Notes: generated by a model not told the origin, from the sequence alone. Counted from the first letter of the stretch, positions 34,712-44,036 are shown. The stretch: DNA of 64,000 bases from Peptostreptococcus sp. D1 (GCF_900112955.1 NZ_FONP01000012.1:1-64000); one strand, 5' to 3'. Numbers and translations are program-made.

Positions 34712-35937
34712 TATTGAGCACCTCCCTTATTTTTTCTTTCTGCCATTACTTCTACCAAACCTTCTAATCTTGTTTCAAACTGTGCCTTTGCAAAGTTTCT
34801 AGGGTCTGCTTGGTCTCCGTCAAAGCCAGTATAAGGTAGCCCAGTTTGATCATAAACTCTTCTAGCCATTTCATATTGAATGAAGCTCATCATCTTGCAG
34901 CTTCTGTTCATATGGTATAATGCACCGTCACAGTCTCCACCCTTAAGTGCATTAACTCTATACTCAACCATTCTTTCCATGTTTACGTTGTTAAACATGG
35001 AACTGTATGCTCTAGCCATTCCATCTAGATCATTAACCTCATATTCCAAAGCCCAAGCGTGTGGATATACTGAACCAGTCATATTTACACCAGCTTTAGA
35101 AGTTGATTTTAGCTTGAATCCTATATAAGGCCAGCATGGAATACCTTCCATCATTATTCTATATTTTTCCTCGCCTCTGAAAGAGGATTTACCTTCCTTA
35201 GCATTTTGCTTTAATTCTTCAATTAAAAGCTTGAATGCTTCAGTTGTTTCTTTTTTGCCTCTAGCTGCAACAATAGCTGCCATATAGTTAAACAAATCAA
35301 ATCCATTCATTGGAGATGGGAAGTTACCCTCAGGCAAGCTCATTGAGTACTTCCATAGCTTACCATTTTCAGAAGAAATTCTCATTACTTCTTCCAATCT
35401 TTTTGGATCAAACGGTTTTCCAGAAATTTTTTCAAATTGCTTTATAGCCTCTTCAAATTGTCCCCTTAGGTACTTAATTCTATTATCACTAACTTCATAT
35501 TCATAGTTGTATGCTGTATCTATCATAATTAGAGGTATATTAAGGTCTCTGGCAATACTTTCATACCATTTAACAACCTCATCACATATATTGTTACAGC
35601 AGCATAGGAAATCTGGCTCCGGCATTGGAAGAGCATCTGAGTGACCTTTTAACAAAAGACCAAAGTTTGTTCTAGCATATGCACAAAGGTCATTTGAATA
35701 ACCTATGCCTTCAGATAATTCGCAAAGCTCTTGAGACTCTTTCTTTGCTGCAACACCTGCAGCATGGTTTTCTGGATATAATAAAACCAAGTCAAATATT
35801 TCTGCCAGCTCTTGTGGAAAAACTGATGTCGCCCAGCCTACAGGTCTGCCTTCTTCTTTGGCTTTAAATCCAGCTTGATATTGAGCATCCAATAATTCAG
35901 CAATTAATTGTTTTGCATCTTTTTTTACTTCTTCCAC
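34711..35937 (-). CDS. hadB: 2-hydroxyacyl-CoA dehydratase, HadB-type subunit
   Basis: Larger subunit of the 2-hydroxyacyl-CoA dehydratase, 408 residues. KEEGRPVGWATSVFPQELAE, LCAYARTNFG, FLCCCNNICDEVVKWYE and YHMNRSCKMMSF carry the cysteines expected for the [4Fe-4S] cluster. GSVYPHAWALEYEVND and TGFDGDQADPRNF are typical of the HadB/FldB group. The sequence seems close to C. difficile HadB, from memory of that protein. It lies 17 bp after hadA. The activator gene hadI, which normally separates these two genes, is absent. Confidence 0.92.
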   Translation of the reverse strand: MEEVKKDAKQLIAELLDAQYQAGFKAKEEGRPVGWATSVFPQELAEIFDLVLLYPENHAAGVAAKKESQELCELSEGIGYSNDLCAYARTNFGLLLKGHSDALPMPEPDFLCCCNNICDEVVKWYESIARDLNIPLIMIDTAYNYEYEVSDNRIKYLRGQFEEAIKQFEKISGKPFDPKRLEEVMRISSENGKLWKYSMSLPEGNFPSPMNGFDLFNYMAAIVAARGKKETTEAFKLLIEELKQNAKEGKSSFRGEEKYRIMMEGIPCWPYIGFKLKSTSKAGVNMTGSVYPHAWALEYEVNDLDGMARAYSSMFNNVNMERMVEYRVNALKGGDCDGALYHMNRSCKMMSFIQYEMARRVYDQTGLPYTGFDGDQADPRNFAKAQFETRLEGLVEVMAERKNKGGAQ

Positions 35938-35954
35938 GATAGTCCCCTCCTAAC

Positions 35955-37166
35955 TTATAGTATTATTCCTTTTTCCTTTAATTCGTTATATTGCTTTTCA
36001 TCAATTCCGATTTCAGCCATAACCTCCTTAGTGTGTTCACCTAGCTTTGGCGCTCTTCTATAGTCACCCTTCTGAGCTTCTGTAAACATAACTGGAGTAC
36101 TGAATATCACACCCTCATGTCCATTTTCATATGTATGCTTGATTAGATAATCATTTTCCCAACACTGAGGATCAACCAAAACATCAGATGGAGTTGCAAG
36201 CTTTTCATATGGTATACCAGCAGCCTGAAGTCTTTCACACCATTCGTCAACTGGTCTCTTAATAAATTCTTTTTCCATCATTTCAACGAATTCTTCCACA
36301 TAGTTAACTGCACTTCTTAAAGTAGAATACTTTCCGCCAATCAAATCCGGTCTTTCAATTACTGTATTACAGAAACCTGGGAACCATTTGTCATACTGAA
36401 AGAATGCTATTTGTATCCACTTATCATCAGCACACTTGAAAGTTGTATTTAATGGGTTAGGTGGTTGACGACGAGTTATAGGCATTTCGTAACCATAGTG
36501 AGCAGCTGATACCATAATACCCATACCAAATACAGCAGTATGGAATAAAGATACTGTTACTCTTTCTCCTAATCCAGTTTCTTTTCTCTTATATAAAGCT
36601 GCCATAATACCACCAGCTAAACTCATACCAGCATAATGATCACCAAGACCAGCAACTGGGTTAGCAGGAGATGTTCCTTTTTCCATCAAGCTTGCAGCTA
36701 CACCACCTCTTGCAAAGTATGCAGTATAGTCGAATGCTGGATTATCCTTTGCAGGTCCCTTATCTCCATAGCCCAATAGATGAGCATATATGATGTGAGG
36801 AGCTCTCTTCTTTACCTCTTCGTAGTTTAGTCCACTCTTGTCCAAAGCTTTCTGTCTAGTATTAGTTAAGAAAACATCAGCACCTTCCAATAATTTATAA
36901 ATTATTTCAACACCCTCTTTAGTGTTTGTATCAACTACTATATCTTTCTTACCTGAGTTTTCTATCTCAAACATCGGATTTTCTTCCTCAGTTGCTGGGA
37001 AACACCATTGAATACCGACAATTCTCATTGAATCCCCGAAGCTAGGTTCAATCTTAATTACCTCTGCCCCCCAATCAGCAAGTACTCTACCACATATTGG
37101 AGCTGCAACAAAGTTTGCATACTCAATAACTCTTATACCCTTTAACGGTAATCCTGTATTTGACAT
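35955..37166 (-). CDS. hadA: Family III CoA-transferase HadA-type
   Basis: Moves CoA from the product acyl-CoA to the (R)-2-hydroxy acid to form the dehydratase substrate. It is a CaiB/BaiF family III enzyme of 403 residues. LKGIRVIEYANFVAAPICGR, LADWGAEVIKIE, and the catalytic aspartate in NPAFDYTAYFARGG are visible, followed by GLGDHYAGMSLAGGIMAAL. The start at 37166 is set by AGGAGG; the frame extends to 37262 through the promoter. It is the first gene of the had operon, which starts from a sigma-54 promoter 80-100 bp upstream. Confidence 0.93.
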   Translation of the reverse strand: MSNTGLPLKGIRVIEYANFVAAPICGRVLADWGAEVIKIEPSFGDSMRIVGIQWCFPATEEENPMFEIENSGKKDIVVDTNTKEGVEIIYKLLEGADVFLTNTRQKALDKSGLNYEEVKKRAPHIIYAHLLGYGDKGPAKDNPAFDYTAYFARGGVAASLMEKGTSPANPVAGLGDHYAGMSLAGGIMAALYKRKETGLGERVTVSLFHTAVFGMGIMVSAAHYGYEMPITRRQPPNPLNTTFKCADDKWIQIAFFQYDKWFPGFCNTVIERPDLIGGKYSTLRSAVNYVEEFVEMMEKEFIKRPVDEWCERLQAAGIPYEKLATPSDVLVDPQCWENDYLIKHTYENGHEGVIFSTPVMFTEAQKGDYRRAPKLGEHTKEVMAEIGIDEKQYNELKEKGIIL

Positions 37167-37244
37167 AACTCTACCTCCTAGTATACTTATAAAATAAAAA
37201 ATAATTTTGTAAAAATCACTAAAATTTTTATACACTATATTATT

Positions 37245-37262
37245 AAGCAAATCACGTGCCAA
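37245..37262 (-). promoter_or_regulatory. Sigma-54 promoter of the had operon
   Basis: TTGGCACGTGATTTGCTT on the minus strand matches the -24/-12 consensus TTGGCACNNNNTTGCW completely, including the GG and GC dinucleotides at correct spacing. It is about 80 bp upstream of the hadA start. A sigma-54 activator gene lies 1.8 kb upstream (39058-40848). Confidence 0.88.
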
Positions 37263-37304
37263 CTTTTATACAATTTAAAAATTTTTTTGTGTTTTTTTCT
37301 GTGT

Positions 37305-37319
37305 TAAATTCAGAAAATT
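37305..37319. promoter_or_regulatory. CodY-like box upstream of the had promoter
   Basis: TAAATTCAGAAAATT matches the CodY motif AATTTTCWGAAAATT at 12 of 15 positions. It lies about 45 bp upstream of the sigma-54 promoter. In this AT-rich region a chance match is possible. CodY senses branched-chain amino acids and GTP, which would suit this operon. Confidence 0.35.
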
Positions 37320-37413
37320 TTGTAATAATAATTAAAAATTTATTATTTTTTTTGAATAAAAAAATATATTTTTTTCATTTTGATAATTAAACAGCTTTTT
37401 AATATTGAGTAGA

Positions 37414-37543
37414 ATTCAGTTAATTATCTGAATATTCTTTTTTTTGTTTGTATTTTTGATATTTGTATTATATACGAAAATAAATTTCATTTTTCTAGTC
37501 AAACAAAAATTATTTAAATTATTATCAGCACAGATAATAATTT
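37414..37543. promoter_or_regulatory. Two dyads, possible activator sites or 3' hairpins
   Basis: ATTCAG / CTGAAT with an 8-base gap (37414-37433) lies about 150 bp upstream of the sigma-54 promoter. AAATTATTATC / GATAATAATTT with a 6-base gap (37516-37543) lies about 260 bp upstream. Those are normal distances for sigma-54 activator binding sites. The second could instead belong to the transporter transcript's 3' end. The rest of 37263-37587 is AT-rich without other visible signals. Confidence 0.35.
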
Positions 37544-37587
37544 AAAATCCAACTACAAAATTTATTTTTTTGCTTTTTGCAAAAAAT

Positions 37588-37624
37588 AAAAAGGATAAAT
37601 AATTATCAAATATTCATCCTTTTT
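37588..37624 (-). terminator. Terminator of the upstream transporter gene
   Basis: AAAAAGGAT pairs with ATCCTTTTT, followed on the minus strand by TATTTTTTTGC-like T-rich sequence. It is about 130 bp after the transporter stop, so the transporter and the had operon are separate transcripts. Confidence 0.65.
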
Positions 37625-37751
37625 TCATTATTTTTTTATTTATTTTTTATCAAACAACTAAATATATTTTGCAAACCTTTTCTATTAATTCACATTAATA
37701 AAAATCTATCAATTTTGCTTTTTGCAAATTTTCGCATTTTGCAAAAAATAA

Positions 37752-38939
37752 CTATTCAATTTCTTCGACATCAAGCTCTTCATTTCTAGCAACCTCCCAC
37801 TTATGATCAGGATGCTCTCTTTTGAACTTTCTGTTCTTGTAAACTCCAATAGTAAGGAAAGGTATAACGATTGCAACTATTCCCAAGTAGCCACAATATC
37901 CATAGCCATATTTAACAATATTAGTAAGTCCTGTCAATGATATAATCATACATACAACCATTATCAATACAGCTACCAATGCTCTTCTCGTTCTTTGAGA
38001 TTTAATTGACATTAGCTTTGGCGCATCTTCAAACCTATTTACCAATCCAAATATTGTTGTAACACCAGTAGAAATCAAGCATAAGAACAGTGAAATCTTA
38101 TATGCCACAGATATTGCTGTATTTCCAGTTTGCATCGCAACATAAAGAGTTGGTAAAGTCAGCTGATCAGCAGCCTTTATTTCATGATACCAGCCAAGTA
38201 GCATTGTAACTGCCAAACATAGAGCAACTGCATTCATAACAAATGACAAAGCCATGGAAGCAGTAGCCTCTTTTTCGTTCTTTAACAAGCATCTTGAACT
38301 AGCTGCCAACGATGGTATAACCACTGACTGAAAACCAGCATAAGTGAATATAAGAATAAAAGGCTTTGAAAAGCTTGGACCCCAAAATTCTTTATTCTGT
38401 AAAATCGTACCAATTTCAGTTGCTCTCAGCTTTATACCTGTTATAAATATCAACAGACAGCAAATCAAAATTACAATAGACATTGCTCCAGCAGCACTTG
38501 AAACCACAATAACACCATATATCGTTAAGAAAAGCAAAACTGCTCCCACTAACAATAGAGAAATTGCATATGGAATACCCATTGCCTGTAACACCGCTGT
38601 CGCTCCAGCAATAACAGCACTAACAGCCATTATTACCATCAGATAATAATATACTTCCCAAAGCAATTCCAGCTTTGTGTAGGGTCTCCACAATTCGGTA
38701 AATAATTCCTTATAATTTTTACAATCATTATTATTATACATAACTATTACCTCTCTCATCGTAAGAGTAAGAAGTAACATAGCTAACACAGCTGTGAGTG
38801 GAGCAGTCCAGCCAAACTGTACATAGTACTGAGTTTCTTGATTACCAGTAGCAAAGCCTCCACCAGCATGAGAACCAAATAGTACCGCAGCAACACCAAA
38901 AATGGCTGCCATTGAGCTTACTGTTCTTACTTTTTTCAT
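37752..38939 (-). CDS. YkvI-family amino acid/organic solute transporter (sigma-54 linked)
   Basis: A 395-residue membrane protein with about ten to eleven helices, of the LeuT/APC-like YkvI family. The N-terminal GSHAGGGFATGNQETQYY is shared in pattern with the protein at 47477-48667. The middle has YAGFQSVVIPSLAASS, and KYGYGYCGYLGIVAI lies near the end. Substrate is unknown. Its place between the had operon and the sigma-54 activator, and its own sigma-54 promoter, suggest import of the amino acid fermented by Had, or export of the product. The ATG at 38939 follows a GGGGG-type site. Confidence 0.8.
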   Translation of the reverse strand: MKKVRTVSSMAAIFGVAAVLFGSHAGGGFATGNQETQYYVQFGWTAPLTAVLAMLLLTLTMREVIVMYNNNDCKNYKELFTELWRPYTKLELLWEVYYYLMVIMAVSAVIAGATAVLQAMGIPYAISLLLVGAVLLFLTIYGVIVVSSAAGAMSIVILICCLLIFITGIKLRATEIGTILQNKEFWGPSFSKPFILIFTYAGFQSVVIPSLAASSRCLLKNEKEATASMALSFVMNAVALCLAVTMLLGWYHEIKAADQLTLPTLYVAMQTGNTAISVAYKISLFLCLISTGVTTIFGLVNRFEDAPKLMSIKSQRTRRALVAVLIMVVCMIISLTGLTNIVKYGYGYCGYLGIVAIVIPFLTIGVYKNRKFKREHPDHKWEVARNEELDVEEIE

Positions 38940-38994
38940 TTTTAAATTCCCCCTTGATAAAATTAACTATAATAAATATAATCAAATTTTTATC

Positions 38995-39012
38995 AAGCAA
39001 AAATCATGCCAA
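38995..39012 (-). promoter_or_regulatory. Sigma-54 promoter of the transporter gene
   Basis: TTGGCATGATTTTTGCTT differs from the -24/-12 consensus only by T for C after TGGCA. It is about 55 bp upstream of the transporter start and directly after the activator gene's stop. It is a near copy of the had promoter at 37245-37262. Confidence 0.75.
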
Positions 39013-39057
39013 AAAGGTTACTTCGTTAAAATATTTTAATTAATATAGACAAAACAC

Positions 39058-40848
39058 CTAATCTAAATTTATATATCCCTTTTTTATTTTTCTATAAACT
39101 GTCGAAGGATTTATACCCAATGATTTAGATGCATCACTTATATTACCGAATTTACATAATGCATTTTTCAATAATTCTTCTTCTATTATCTGATGAGCTA
39201 AATCTATTGTTATATTTTCACTGTTATTTATTCTAGACAATATCTTTTCTCCAAAATCAGTTGGAAATCTACCATCCTCAGCATTCATTTTATCCTCATT
39301 GCTAGAAATGTCATTTATTCCGATATTTTCATTCACTCTTTCAAATCCGATATTGGAATTTTGGGAAAATTCTTTGTTATTCTCATCTGAATTTATATTA
39401 TCAACATTGTCTATATTATCGATATTCCCTAAGGTCAAAATTCGCTCTAATTGTTCAGAATAAATATTTTCATGTGGAGATAAAATTACCAGCCTCTCGA
39501 TAACATTTTTTAATTCCCTTATATTTCCCTCCCATTTATTTTTCAAGAGCAGCTTTTCGGCATCCTTTGTCATTACAATCTTCCTATTATACCTTTTATT
39601 AAAAAGCTGAATATAGAAGTCGCTTATCAATAGTATGTCCTCTTTTCTCTCTCTAAGTGGTGGTATTATCAAAGGAATAACATTCAAACGATAATAGAGA
39701 TCCTGTCTGAAAATTTTCGGATCCTTTAGCTCCTCCTTTGTCTTATTTGTTGCACAAATATATCTGACATCGACCTTTTTGGGCTTGATAGCTCCAATCC
39801 TCAAAATTGCATTTTCCTGGATTACTCTCAGCAATTTCTTCTGAGTCTCCAATGGTAGCTCTCCAATCTCATCCAAGAAAATTGTACCTCCATCAGCAGC
39901 TTCAATCAATCCCATTTTCCCATCTTTGTTGGCACCTGTAAACGAACCCTTTTCATAACCGAATAGCTCCGATTCAATAAGATCTCCCGGTATGGACGCA
40001 CAATTGATCGCAACGAAGTTTTTATCCCTTCTCTTGCTTTGATTCCAAACTGTGTTTGCAATTATTTCTTTACCGACTCCCGATTCTCCAATTATAAAAA
40101 CTGGAGCATCAGATGGTGCAACCCTTGAAATTATAGATTTTATTTTCTTTATCCTAGGACTCTCACTAATGTAATCAATCGTATAGTGATCTTTTTTTTC
40201 TTGCTTTTTAGCCAAATTAATCAATCTAGAAACATCTCTTCCAGTCAAAACTCCGCCTTTTAAAATACCATCCTTGTCGATAATAGGAACAGCCGTATAA
40301 GAGATTACTCTTCCGTCTGAATAAACGATATCTCTATAGACCTTTGTACGTTTGTTGATCATCTCAGTAATCACAGGATTCTCGACTTTATTTTCGATAA
40401 CCAATTCAGAAATATTTTTTCCAAGTACCTCATTTCTTTTAAAAGGAAGAAGCTCGTCACAAATACCGTTCATTTTTCGAAGTGTTCCATTTTCATCAAA
40501 CAATACTACTATTTCATCTATATGCTCTATTACGTTGGAGATCATCTCGTCCAGTATAAACGTTCGCTCAAAAATATAAAGGTAGAATCTCTCACCGTCT
40601 TCATTTTTTATCAAATACTCCGTACCTTGAAGATACGTATCAGCTATGTTAAAGTATTTAATCTTTGGATTTTCCGAATTATCTCTTATAACCCTTACTT
40701 GACTAAGGCTTTCTAGCTCATCAACATCTAGATATTCATAGACGTATTCAAATTGCTTATTTTTGCATACTATTCCACCATCAAAATCAAAAACGATAGC
40801 AGGGTTGTCGATATTTGAAATCAGCTCGGCAATTATAGTTAAATCCAT
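39058..40848 (-). CDS. Sigma-54-dependent transcriptional activator (PAS-PAS-AAA+-Fis)
   Basis: A 596-residue enhancer-binding protein. Two PAS-like sensory domains occupy about 5-95 and 105-205; the second has ENGTLRKMNGICDELLPF. The AAA+ domain has Walker A GESGVGKE at 254-261, GSFTGA at 301-306 (the GAFTGA loop with Ser for Ala), Walker B GGTIFLDEIGEL, and PPLRERKEDI. A low-complexity Asn/Asp linker leads to a Fis-type helix-turn-helix ending in SLGINPSTVYRKIKK. The start at 40848 has GGAGG 6 bases upstream. It most likely drives the sigma-54 promoters at 37245 and 38995. The PAS ligand is unknown. Sigma-54 (rpoN) itself is not in the window. Confidence 0.92.
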   Translation of the reverse strand: MDLTIIAELISNIDNPAIVFDFDGGIVCKNKQFEYVYEYLDVDELESLSQVRVIRDNSENPKIKYFNIADTYLQGTEYLIKNEDGERFYLYIFERTFILDEMISNVIEHIDEIVVLFDENGTLRKMNGICDELLPFKRNEVLGKNISELVIENKVENPVITEMINKRTKVYRDIVYSDGRVISYTAVPIIDKDGILKGGVLTGRDVSRLINLAKKQEKKDHYTIDYISESPRIKKIKSIISRVAPSDAPVFIIGESGVGKEIIANTVWNQSKRRDKNFVAINCASIPGDLIESELFGYEKGSFTGANKDGKMGLIEAADGGTIFLDEIGELPLETQKKLLRVIQENAILRIGAIKPKKVDVRYICATNKTKEELKDPKIFRQDLYYRLNVIPLIIPPLRERKEDILLISDFYIQLFNKRYNRKIVMTKDAEKLLLKNKWEGNIRELKNVIERLVILSPHENIYSEQLERILTLGNIDNIDNVDNINSDENNKEFSQNSNIGFERVNENIGINDISSNEDKMNAEDGRFPTDFGEKILSRINNSENITIDLAHQIIEEELLKNALCKFGNISDASKSLGINPSTVYRKIKKGYINLD

Positions 40849-40867
40849 AACAATCCTCCATTCAATT

Positions 40868-40895
40868 GTGGAGATATGAATATTCATATCTCCAC
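40868..40895. promoter_or_regulatory. 28-bp perfect palindrome upstream of the sigma-54 activator
   Basis: GTGGAGATATGAAT is followed directly by its reverse complement ATTCATATCTCCAC, with no loop. It lies between the secA stop and the activator's ribosome binding site. No T-run follows on either side, so it is a poor terminator. Perfect symmetry suggests a dimer-binding operator, possibly for autoregulation. Confidence 0.6.
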
Positions 40896-40924
40896 CCAAA
40901 ACACTATACTATTTTATAATAATA

Positions 40925-43609
40925 CTATTTTCCGTGACAGTTTTTATATTTTTTACCACTTCCGCATGGACAAGGATCATTTCTTCCAACGTTTTTTTCA
41001 GCTATCTTTGTTCTCACTTTTTCTTTATGAGATTCTTCGGTTTCAGGAGATTCTAGCTTTTCAACATCCACCACTGCCTTTCTCTCCACTGGAACCTCTA
41101 CCTGTATATTAAATAGGTAAGAAATAGTATCCTCAACTATCAACTGATTCATTTCGTCGAACATCTCGAAGCCTTCCATCTTGTATGCAATAACCGGATC
41201 AATTTGTCCAATCGCTCTAAGACCTATACCTTGCCTTAATTGATCCATAGCATCAATGTGATCGATCCAATGATTATCAACTGCCTGCAAAAGAATAATT
41301 CTTTCAACTTCTCTCATTCTTTCTGAGCCAATGAATTCTTCTTTTTCATTATATAAACACATCGCCTTTTCAAGCACAGCATTTGTAGCTTCATCATTAT
41401 TCATTGATGACAGCTCAATATCATCTAATACTCCAGCAGGAAGATATCTACTGTACATATGATGTCTAAATGCATCAGCATTTAGCTCACCATTTTCACT
41501 AGTATGTGAAATAGCACTATTTACAATTACGTCTTTCATCATACCTACAATCTGATCTTGAAGGTTTTCACCAGATAAAACTCTTCTTCTCTCCTTGTAT
41601 ATAATTTCTCTCTGCTTATTCATAACATCATCATATTCCAAGACGTGCTTTCTAATTCCGAAGTTTTTACCTTCAACTTTCTTTTGAGCATTTTCAATCG
41701 ACTTAGTCAACATTCTATGTTCAATAGGAGTTTCATCATCCATACCTAGCTTGTCAAGAATACCTTTAATTCTATCGCTTCCAAACAATCTCATCAAATC
41801 GTCATCTAATCCAATGTAAAATCTTGATTCACCCGGATCACCCTGACGACCTGCACGCCCTCTCAGCTGGTTGTCAATTCTACGAGATTCATGTCTTTCT
41901 GTACCAAGTATACAAAGACCACCTGCTTTTAAAACTTCCTCCTGTTCAGCATCAGTTATGACCTTGTACTCTTCATAAAGCTTTTTATATGTTTGTCTAG
42001 CCGCATCATACTCTTCATTTTGTTCTACTCCAGCAGTTTCATTTGCAGAATTTACTCTATTTATCATCTCATCAGTGAAGTTTAATCTCTTCATTTCCTT
42101 AAGAGCCATAAAGGATGGATTCCCACCCAAAAGTATATCGGTACCTCTACCAGCCATATTCGTAGCTATTGTAACGGCTCCCAATCTACCAGCCTGAGCA
42201 ACGATTTCTGCCTCTTTCTCATGGAACTTCGCATTTAATACCTCATGAGGAATATTATAGTCAGATAAAATACTAGAAAGCAATTCAGATTTTTCAATAG
42301 AAACCGTACCAACAAGAACTGGCTGTTTTCTTTCATGCCTTTCGACTATATCTCTGGCAACTGCATTGAATTTCGCCAGCTGATTCGCATATACTGAATC
42401 AGGTAAATCCTTTCTCAATAACGGCTTGTTTGTAGGTACTTGAAAAACATCCATTTTATAAATTGATTTAAACTCTTCTTCTTCTGTCTTTGCAGTACCT
42501 GTCATACCTGATAGCTTATTGTACATTCTAAAATAATTCTGGAATGTAATCGTCGCCAAAGTCTTTGATTCTCTTTGAATAGTAATTTCCTCTTTTGCTT
42601 CTATCGCTTGATGAAGACCATCTGAGTATCTTCTACCAAACATCAATCTTCCTGTAAACTCATCGACTATGATTATTTCATCATCTTTCACAACATAGTC
42701 TACATCCTTTTTCATTATCGTATGAGCCTTTAATGCCTGATTTATATGATGATATAATTCAGTATGCTCCATTGTTGTGATGTTGTCGACATTGAAATAT
42801 ATCTCTGCTTTCCTTACACCTGATTCTGTAAGAGAAACAGCCTTGTCTTTTTCTTCTTTTTCATAGTCAGCTTCATTTAAAGTCAAAATAAATACATTTG
42901 CATCAGAATATAGATGAGTAGACTTATCTCCAGGTCCTGAAATAATAAGCGGAGTTCTAGCCTCGTCTACCAATATTGAATCGACCTCATCGACAATGGC
43001 AAAATTTAACCCTCTTTGCACCATTTGCTCTTCATGTATAACCATATTGTCCTTCAAGTAATCGAAACCATATTCGTTGTTTGTCCCATAAGTTATATCA
43101 CACTCATATTGACGTTTTCTTTCTCTTGGATTTTGTCCATGAACAATAACACCAACACTCAATCCCAAAAACTCGTAAATCTTTGCCATTTGGTCACGGT
43201 CACGTCTTGCCAAATAATCATTTACAGTGACAACGTGAACACCTTTGCCTTCCAATGCATTTAAATACACTGGACAAGTCGCAACCAAAGTTTTTCCTTC
43301 CCCAGTCTTCATTTCAGCAATTCTACCCTGATGAAGCACCATACCACCTATCAACTGAACTCTAAAGTGCTTCATACCTAAAATTCTTGTAGATGCTTCT
43401 CTTACAACAGCAAACGCATCAACCAAAATATCATCCAAGGTTTCGCCATTTTTCAATCTTTCTTTAAAGATCGATGTCATATTTTGCAATTCTTCATCTG
43501 TCATCGCCTCATATTTAGGTCCGACATTATCTATCATATCAACAACTTTATTAAATTGCTTCAAATCTTTTTTATCTGCCATATTAAATAGACCATCTAA
43601 AAACCCCAT
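40925..43609 (-). CDS. secA: Preprotein translocase ATPase SecA
   Basis: Motor of the Sec pathway, driving proteins through SecYEG. At 894 residues it has normal length. Walker [12 protein letters not shown] is near residue 100, and the DEAD-like box is [15 protein letters not shown] near 208. [33 protein letters not shown] and [10 protein letters not shown] mark the second helicase domain. The C-terminal zinc motif is [27 protein letters not shown] precedes the ATG. In Firmicutes secA is usually followed by prfB and preceded by hpf; here prfB is 12 kb away and hpf is missing. Confidence 0.98.
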   Translation of the reverse strand: MGFLDGLFNMADKKDLKQFNKVVDMIDNVGPKYEAMTDEELQNMTSIFKERLKNGETLDDILVDAFAVVREASTRILGMKHFRVQLIGGMVLHQGRIAEMKTGEGKTLVATCPVYLNALEGKGVHVVTVNDYLARRDRDQMAKIYEFLGLSVGVIVHGQNPRERKRQYECDITYGTNNEYGFDYLKDNMVIHEEQMVQRGLNFAIVDEVDSILVDEARTPLIISGPGDKSTHLYSDANVFILTLNEADYEKEEKDKAVSLTESGVRKAEIYFNVDNITTMEHTELYHHINQALKAHTIMKKDVDYVVKDDEIIIVDEFTGRLMFGRRYSDGLHQAIEAKEEITIQRESKTLATITFQNYFRMYNKLSGMTGTAKTEEEEFKSIYKMDVFQVPTNKPLLRKDLPDSVYANQLAKFNAVARDIVERHERKQPVLVGTVSIEKSELLSSILSDYNIPHEVLNAKFHEKEAEIVAQAGRLGAVTIATNMAGRGTDILLGGNPSFMALKEMKRLNFTDEMINRVNSANETAGVEQNEEYDAARQTYKKLYEEYKVITDAEQEEVLKAGGLCILGTERHESRRIDNQLRGRAGRQGDPGESRFYIGLDDDLMRLFGSDRIKGILDKLGMDDETPIEHRMLTKSIENAQKKVEGKNFGIRKHVLEYDDVMNKQREIIYKERRRVLSGENLQDQIVGMMKDVIVNSAISHTSENGELNADAFRHHMYSRYLPAGVLDDIELSSMNNDEATNAVLEKAMCLYNEKEEFIGSERMREVERIILLQAVDNHWIDHIDAMDQLRQGIGLRAIGQIDPVIAYKMEGFEMFDEMNQLIVEDTISYLFNIQVEVPVERKAVVDVEKLESPETEESHKEKVRTKIAEKNVGRNDPCPCGSGKKYKNCHGK

Positions 43610-43751
43610 ACTTCATCTCCTTTTTTATTTTTTGTACTAATTCTATCAATTCGTCTACATACATAGTTTATTTTATCATAAATTATTTATTTTGAACATA
43701 TCCGAGCGATAATAATTGGCATTTTTTCATATTTTTTCGATAAAAACGCAA

Positions 43752-44001
43752 AAAAAGATCGATATGGAGTAATTTTCTCATACCAACCCTTCTTTTTTGT
43801 ATTTAGCTGACCTGATCTTTGACCCCACACTCGCCTGCTGGAACATTCGCTATCAACTACTAATTCTCTCGATAAATCGGCAGGTCTTACCTCTAAGCCG
43901 CGCCATGCTCACGCTCCCATTTATTTTATTATTTTTATATGCGCTTACGTGGATCCCTTTGCCCGCGACTGGCTTGGATTTTCAATCACAGACCTAATTA
44001 C
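43752..44001 (-). ncRNA. Free-standing structured RNA, possibly raiA RNA
   Basis: A GC-richer segment with no credible gene sits between comFC and secA. A consensus promoter (44008-44036) and an intrinsic terminator (43761-43784 plus T-run) define a transcript of about 240 nt. GGTCTG (43989-43994) pairs with CAGGTC (43809-43814), closing a core of 186 nt. Inside, GATTGAAAATC is a short hairpin, AAGCC can pair with GGCTT, and CCTGC with GCAGG. The size, the comFC-secA location where hpf/raiA usually sits, and the compact fold suggest the raiA RNA family of Clostridia. I cannot confirm the family consensus from memory. Confidence 0.55.
43761..43784 (-). terminator. Terminator of the structured RNA
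   Basis: On the minus strand GGTATGAG pairs with CTC-ATATC across a 7-base loop with one bulged C, and GATCTTTTTTTGCG follows. Confidence 0.75.
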
Positions 44002-44007
44002 CTATTC

Positions 44008-44036
44008 ATTGTATATTTATTTTATTTTTATGTCAA
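44008..44036 (-). promoter_or_regulatory. Sigma-A promoter of the structured RNA
   Basis: TTGACA (44031-44036) is exactly 17 bp from TACAAT (44008-44013). Transcription should begin near 44001, six to ten bases before the closing stem of the RNA. The -35 lies 10 bp past the comFC stop. Confidence 0.85.

Noticed and set aside
37568-37750. Repeated TTTTTGCAAAAAATAA segments as a mobile element end
   Set aside because: They are short, AT-rich and not paired with a transposase or target duplication.
43752-44001. 6S RNA, SRP RNA, RNase P RNA or tmRNA
   Set aside because: The tmRNA start, the SRP tetraloop core and class B RNase P blocks were looked for and not seen. The fold is branched rather than one long 6S-like hairpin.
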